A DNA stretch of 64,000 nt, from NCBI GenBank assembly GCA_043815125.1, contig JBDRJH010000294.1, positions 1-64,000 on the forward strand, read 5' to 3'. The position numbers were made by a program, and so were the translations under genes. Positions within the stretch are counted from its first letter, which is position 1, and each line of letters begins with the position of its first letter. Below the pieces are notes generated by a model that saw only the letters and a program-made list of their open reading frames with translations, was not told the DNA's origin and made no database searches. Positions 60,775-64,000 of this stretch are shown piece after piece. The DNA comes from JAUWBF01 sp043815125 (lineage in GTDB: Bacteria; Verrucomicrobiota; Verrucomicrobiia; Opitutales; Opitutaceae).

Positions 60775-62396
60775 GGCCGTGCGGCGAGACGCCGTTTGAG
60801 TTGATCAAAATACAACGACCGCGGCACGAGATCGCCTCCCCTGCCCTCGCCCTCGACAAAGTCGCTGGAGTCCACTTTCGCCGCCGGCCCGCTCGTGCCG
60901 ATCACGTAGCCATCACCAAACTGATGCGAATACACCAGCACCGGCCGCTCCGCCGAATAGCGCAGCCCTCTCGTATTCCAGAACACCGACTGCGTGGTGG
61001 TGACACCATGCACGGGATTGCCACCCCACGGACGAAACGCGCGCGCCTCCAGGAAGTCGCCGTCGCAGGTCACGTTGTCCAGCAGGTTGGCCAGCGAGAG
61101 AAACATGTGAAAGTCCGACGCCAGCTGCCCGTCCTTCGCCAGGCAGTCCACGATCACGTTGCCGCTGGCCGACATCGTGCCGAAGTCGTAGTTGTGCCGC
61201 ATCCCTTCGACATGGCAGTCGCGGATGAGGTTGTCCTGGCCGTTGATCATGAAGCCGTAGCCGTTGCCCCCACCACCGCGATACTGGGGGAACCTGAAAT
61301 CGCAGTCCGCCACCGTGACCAGCCGCGTGCGCCAGAGCTTCAGCACGCTGGACAACACATGCACCCGCGGATCATTGCCCTCCGGCGCATACGTATGCAC
61401 CCGGCGCACCCAGCAGTTTTCCGCAAACGCCAGCGTGATCGCCGTCGAACCGTGCACGCCGTGAGCCGCCGTGCCGGACCTCGACCAATCCCCCTCCGCA
61501 ACCCCCTCGCCCGGATGCTGCTTCATGCCGATGGAAAAATCCTCCAGTCCGGCCCCGGTAATCATGCGACCCGAAACCTTCACGACTCTCGCGTTGTCGG
61601 CCGTGTAAAGAAAGCCGCGCAACGGCACGTCCACCGTGATGACATTGTCAATTGTATCCACCGACATGATACGCCGGCAATAGGTCAGCGTGCGGTTGGG
61701 CGACTGCGCGGGCGTCCACTTGCCGTTCATGCCGATGAGGTCGATAAAGTGCTGCGTCAGGTCGTTGCGCACCACGATCAGGTCGCCGACCGCGAAGTCC
61801 GCCGCGTCGTCGAGCGGAATGCTCAGCGCCGGCTTCGGCAAATCCTCGCGCAGCTTCACGCCCTCGACCGCCCTGCCATCCGCGTTCCATGACACCGCGT
61901 CGCGCGGCTTGAGCTCGATCACGCTCTTGCCGGTCATCGTCGGCGTATCGTTAAATACAAACGTCCGCCCCGCGCCCGCGCCGCGCAGCACCACTCCGTC
62001 GCCACGCACGACGAGCGCGGACTTCGCCCCCTCCGGCGGAGCGACCCGATAGGTGCCGGCCGGCATGAACACCACTCCGCCACCCGCGTCCGCCGTCGCA
62101 TCGAGCGCACGCTGGATCGCCTCCGTCGCGTCGCGTCGCCCCGAGGCGTCCGCCGAAAACGGTGCGTGCGTGACGTCGATCACATTGTCCGCACGGTCCG
62201 GAATAGGCACCTCGCCCCGTCGGTAACCGGCGTTGGAAAAATCATGCAGAAAACGACCTGATTCGTCCGTATAGCCCGGATGCCAGTCCTCCGGATACAA
62301 CGACGACCTCCACGCCTGCGCGCGCGCGTCGGCCAGCAAAAACAAACAGCATGGCCATAGGATCGCATGCAGGAAACCGGGGGAATTCGGGGACAC
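60771..62396 (-). CDS. Secreted pectate-lyase-superfamily (beta-helix) protein
   Basis: 541 residues from a GTG at 62396; a hydrophobic N-terminus (FLHAILWPCCLFLLADARAQA) serves as signal peptide. ADNVIDVTHAPFSADASGRRDATEAIQRALDATADAGGGVVFMPAGTYRV is the typical start of the Pectate_lyase_3/polygalacturonase-like family. Later turns include GAGLEDFSIGMKQ, ENCWVRRVHTYAPEG, RLVTVADCDFRFPQYRGGGGNGYGFMINGQDNLIRDCHVEGMRHNYDFG. Catalytic residues cannot be assigned. An operator-like site lies 59 bases before the start codon, and a divergent glycosidase gene starts beyond it. The dehydrogenase gene follows with a 4-base overlap. Confidence 0.83.
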   Translation of the reverse strand: MSPNSPGFLHAILWPCCLFLLADARAQAWRSSLYPEDWHPGYTDESGRFLHDFSNAGYRRGEVPIPDRADNVIDVTHAPFSADASGRRDATEAIQRALDATADAGGGVVFMPAGTYRVAPPEGAKSALVVRGDGVVLRGAGAGRTFVFNDTPTMTGKSVIELKPRDAVSWNADGRAVEGVKLREDLPKPALSIPLDDAADFAVGDLIVVRNDLTQHFIDLIGMNGKWTPAQSPNRTLTYCRRIMSVDTIDNVITVDVPLRGFLYTADNARVVKVSGRMITGAGLEDFSIGMKQHPGEGVAEGDWSRSGTAAHGVHGSTAITLAFAENCWVRRVHTYAPEGNDPRVHVLSSVLKLWRTRLVTVADCDFRFPQYRGGGGNGYGFMINGQDNLIRDCHVEGMRHNYDFGTMSASGNVIVDCLAKDGQLASDFHMFLSLANLLDNVTCDGDFLEARAFRPWGGNPVHGVTTTQSVFWNTRGLRYSAERPVLVYSHQFGDGYVIGTSGPAAKVDSSDFVEGEGRGGDLVPRSLYFDQLKRRLAARP

Positions 62397-62454
62397 GACG
62401 AGAGGCTAGCCGGGCCGGCCGCCCGCAGTAAACCAACGAACCCGACTGTTTATT

Positions 62455-62468
62455 ACTACCTGTAGAGA
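62455..62468. promoter_or_regulatory. Operator-like site 4, divergent promoter
   Basis: ACTAC-CT-GTAGAGA; on the other strand TCTCTAC-AG-GTAGT. It lies in the 148-base gap between the pectate-lyase-like start (62396) and the divergent glycosidase start (62545), so it can serve both. One outer base differs from the perfect repeat. Confidence 0.68.
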
Positions 62469-62544
62469 TCACAGCGACCGGAACGCGCGGGCCGCGCCCT
62501 CGCCTTGACCGCACGGCGTCCGCGAGGGATATGGTGTCCGCCCC

Positions 62545-64000
62545 ATGCGACGCGTCATACATTTGCTTGTCATCCTTTCGGGACTGGTGCCGGCCACGCC
62601 GACCGCCGTCGCCGAACCGTTGCCCCGCGCCCCGCTGGGCAGCCGCGTCATTCCGGCCAGGCCGGATCTTGTGGTCGAGGGCCGTGGCTGGATCACCGAC
62701 GCCCTTCACCCAGACCGCCGCGGCCTGCACCTCGACGGTGCCGCCACCGTGCGCCTTGAGCTTGCCCCGCTCGGCCTGGCCCCCGGGCTCTACAACCTCG
62801 GCATCGTCGCCCGCACCGGCACGCGCTGGGCGGACGCGCAGGATCAGATCGCCCGCTACCGCTGGCGCGTGGCCGGTGCGGGAGGCACGTTTCGCCAACT
62901 CGCCGCCGCTCCGTTTCAACCCGTGCGCGCCTCCGGCGACCCCGAATCGTGGGGCAATTGGTATGGCACGTTGCAGGCCTCCGCGCCCGTGCGGCTCACC
63001 GGCAACGAACACGTCGAGATCACCAACCGCGAGAACCACGGCGGCATCGTGTCGGTCTGGATTCAACCCGCGACCACGGCCAGCGCCACCGGGCTTGAGC
63101 TCGGCGTCCTGGCGCCCAACCACGCCTTCGGTCACGGACAAGCGCCCGCCATCAATCTCTCGTTCCAACGACTCTCGTCCGATGCACACCCACTCCCCGT
63201 TGAGGTTGAATGGCTCGACCTGGTGACCGGCAAAAGCTCTGCCTCGCGACTGCGCGTCGCCGCCGAGCTCGGCACGGTGCCTCTGCATCCCGAACTCCGT
63301 CCGGGCGTTTACCGCCTGCGCGTCACTCACGCCACCGACGCCGCGCCGGTGGAAAACCCCGCCTCGGCCGAAACGTTTTTCGCCGTCTCCGCCGCCCGCC
63401 CGGCCGCCGGGCTCCCCGACGACTGGCCGCTCGGCGCGCACGTGGACACCGACCTTCCGCCGTTGCCCGGCTTTCGTTGGTATCGCTACTTCGCGCAATG
63501 GGCGAAGACCAACCCCGCCCGCGGCACCTATGATTGGTCCGCCTTCGACCAAGTCTTTGAATCCGTGCAAGCCGTCGGCGGACGCCTGCTCGTCGCCAGC
63601 GACGGCTCACCCGTGTGGACCAGCGCACGCGGCAAGGCCGGCATGACCTGGGAACCCGCCGCCACCGCGCATCCGCCCGACGACTGGGACGACCTGCGCG
63701 CTTATCTTGACGGGTTGCTCGCGCGTTACACCGACGAACGCGGCACGCTCGGCGCACTCGAACTGTGCAACGAGGCCAACACACCCGACCGCTGGCTCGG
63801 CGACACCGACGATCAACTCGCCATGGCCCGCACGTTTCGCGCCGCCGTGGACGCCGCCGGCGCGCGCGTGCAGATCATCGGCATCGTCGCCAGCGCCGGC
63901 GATCAACGCGGCTACGTTGCGCGCCTCGCCGAGGCCGGCCTGCTCGATCACGTCGATGCCGTCAGCGCGCATTTTTATGAGGAGCTCATGAGCCCCGGCG
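62545..64000 (+). CDS. Secreted clan-A glycoside hydrolase (GH5/GH39-like), 3' end outside the window
   Basis: The frame opens at the ATG 62545 and runs to the window end (485 residues seen). A signal peptide (MRRVIHLLVILSGLVPATPTAVA) precedes two beta-rich domains (about 30-300) and an (alpha/beta)8 barrel: PLGAHVDTDLPPLPGFRWYRYFAQWAKTNPARGTYDWSAFDQVFESVQAVGGRLLVASDGSPVW, then LGALELCNEANTPDRWLGD with Glu410 as acid/base in the N-E motif of clan GH-A. GH39 or GH5 subfamilies are closest in layout. The nucleophile lies beyond the edge. It is divergent from the pectate-lyase-like gene across the operator-like site at 62455. Confidence 0.83.
   Translation, partial: MRRVIHLLVILSGLVPATPTAVAEPLPRAPLGSRVIPARPDLVVEGRGWITDALHPDRRGLHLDGAATVRLELAPLGLAPGLYNLGIVARTGTRWADAQDQIARYRWRVAGAGGTFRQLAAAPFQPVRASGDPESWGNWYGTLQASAPVRLTGNEHVEITNRENHGGIVSVWIQPATTASATGLELGVLAPNHAFGHGQAPAINLSFQRLSSDAHPLPVEVEWLDLVTGKSSASRLRVAAELGTVPLHPELRPGVYRLRVTHATDAAPVENPASAETFFAVSAARPAAGLPDDWPLGAHVDTDLPPLPGFRWYRYFAQWAKTNPARGTYDWSAFDQVFESVQAVGGRLLVASDGSPVWTSARGKAGMTWEPAATAHPPDDWDDLRAYLDGLLARYTDERGTLGALELCNEANTPDRWLGDTDDQLAMARTFRAAVDAAGARVQIIGIVASAGDQRGYVARLAEAGLLDHVDAVSAHFYEELMSPG

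Noticed and set aside
1..64000. Search by eye for tRNA, rRNA, CRISPR arrays, transposases, phage genes and attachment sites
   Set aside because: No cloverleaf, regularly spaced repeats, transposase motifs or integrase were seen; nothing could be supported.

Overview
The window looks like a piece of a high-GC Verrucomicrobia chromosome, most likely Opitutaceae or a close relative. This is inferred from gene content: many secreted proteins end in PEP-CTERM anchors, there are single prepilin-like proteins with the H-X9-DG signature, small-molecule regulators are mostly LacI-type, and glycoside hydrolases are dense without any SusC/SusD pair. No rRNA, tRNA, CRISPR array or insertion sequence was seen, and no gene-free stretch exceeds 300 bases.

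Layout. (A) 1-16063, all on the minus strand: an apparent 11-gene operon read from a LamG/PEP-CTERM protein through a pseudopilin, a GH101-like protein, two GH71-like proteins (one fused to a SUMF domain), two sialidase-like beta-propellers around a LamG protein, a phosphotransferase, an HpcH/HpaI aldolase and a sodium:solute symporter cut by the window edge. A divergent LacI regulator (16202-17236) sits at its head. (B) 17294-22303: two AraC regulators, a fucose-isomerase-like enzyme followed by a clear terminator, a small toxin-antitoxin-like pair and another pseudopilin. (C) 22335-26034: a beta-helix protein and two tandem paralogous surface proteins, one a lipoprotein and one with PEP-CTERM. 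(D) 26165-30422: ECF sigma factor with a small membrane partner, then two soluble histidine kinases. (E) 30388-35708: GH38 alpha-mannosidase with a divergent GntR/LacI hybrid regulator, and another LacI regulator. (F) 35803-37559: KDPG aldolase and KDG kinase, the lower half of uronate or Entner-Doudoroff catabolism. (G) 37607-48615, minus: a six-gene operon (LamG/PEP-CTERM, LamG-GH71, pseudopilin, GH32/43-like propeller, GH42-like, GH63-like) with a divergent LacI regulator carrying a frameshift. (H) 49879-64000: a PEP-CTERM protein, a nitroreductase, and a pectin-type cluster: pseudopilin, LacI regulator, beta-helix/CBM protein, deacetylase-like protein, GPH transporter, PATR/PEP-CTERM protein, 2-hydroxyacid dehydrogenase, pectate-lyase-like protein and a divergent clan-A glycosidase cut by the window end.

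How it fits together. The window is a string of independently regulated polysaccharide-utilisation loci. Three of them repeat one plan: a local regulator, a PEP-CTERM surface protein, exactly one pseudopilin, secreted hydrolases and, in two, a transporter with intracellular enzymes. Region H carries the strongest new signal: four copies of an inverted repeat (TCTCTAC-NN-GTAG) lie in front of the regulator gene, the pseudopilin, the PATR/transporter operon and the pectate-lyase/glycosidase divergent promoter, which defines a probable LacI regulon by sequence alone.
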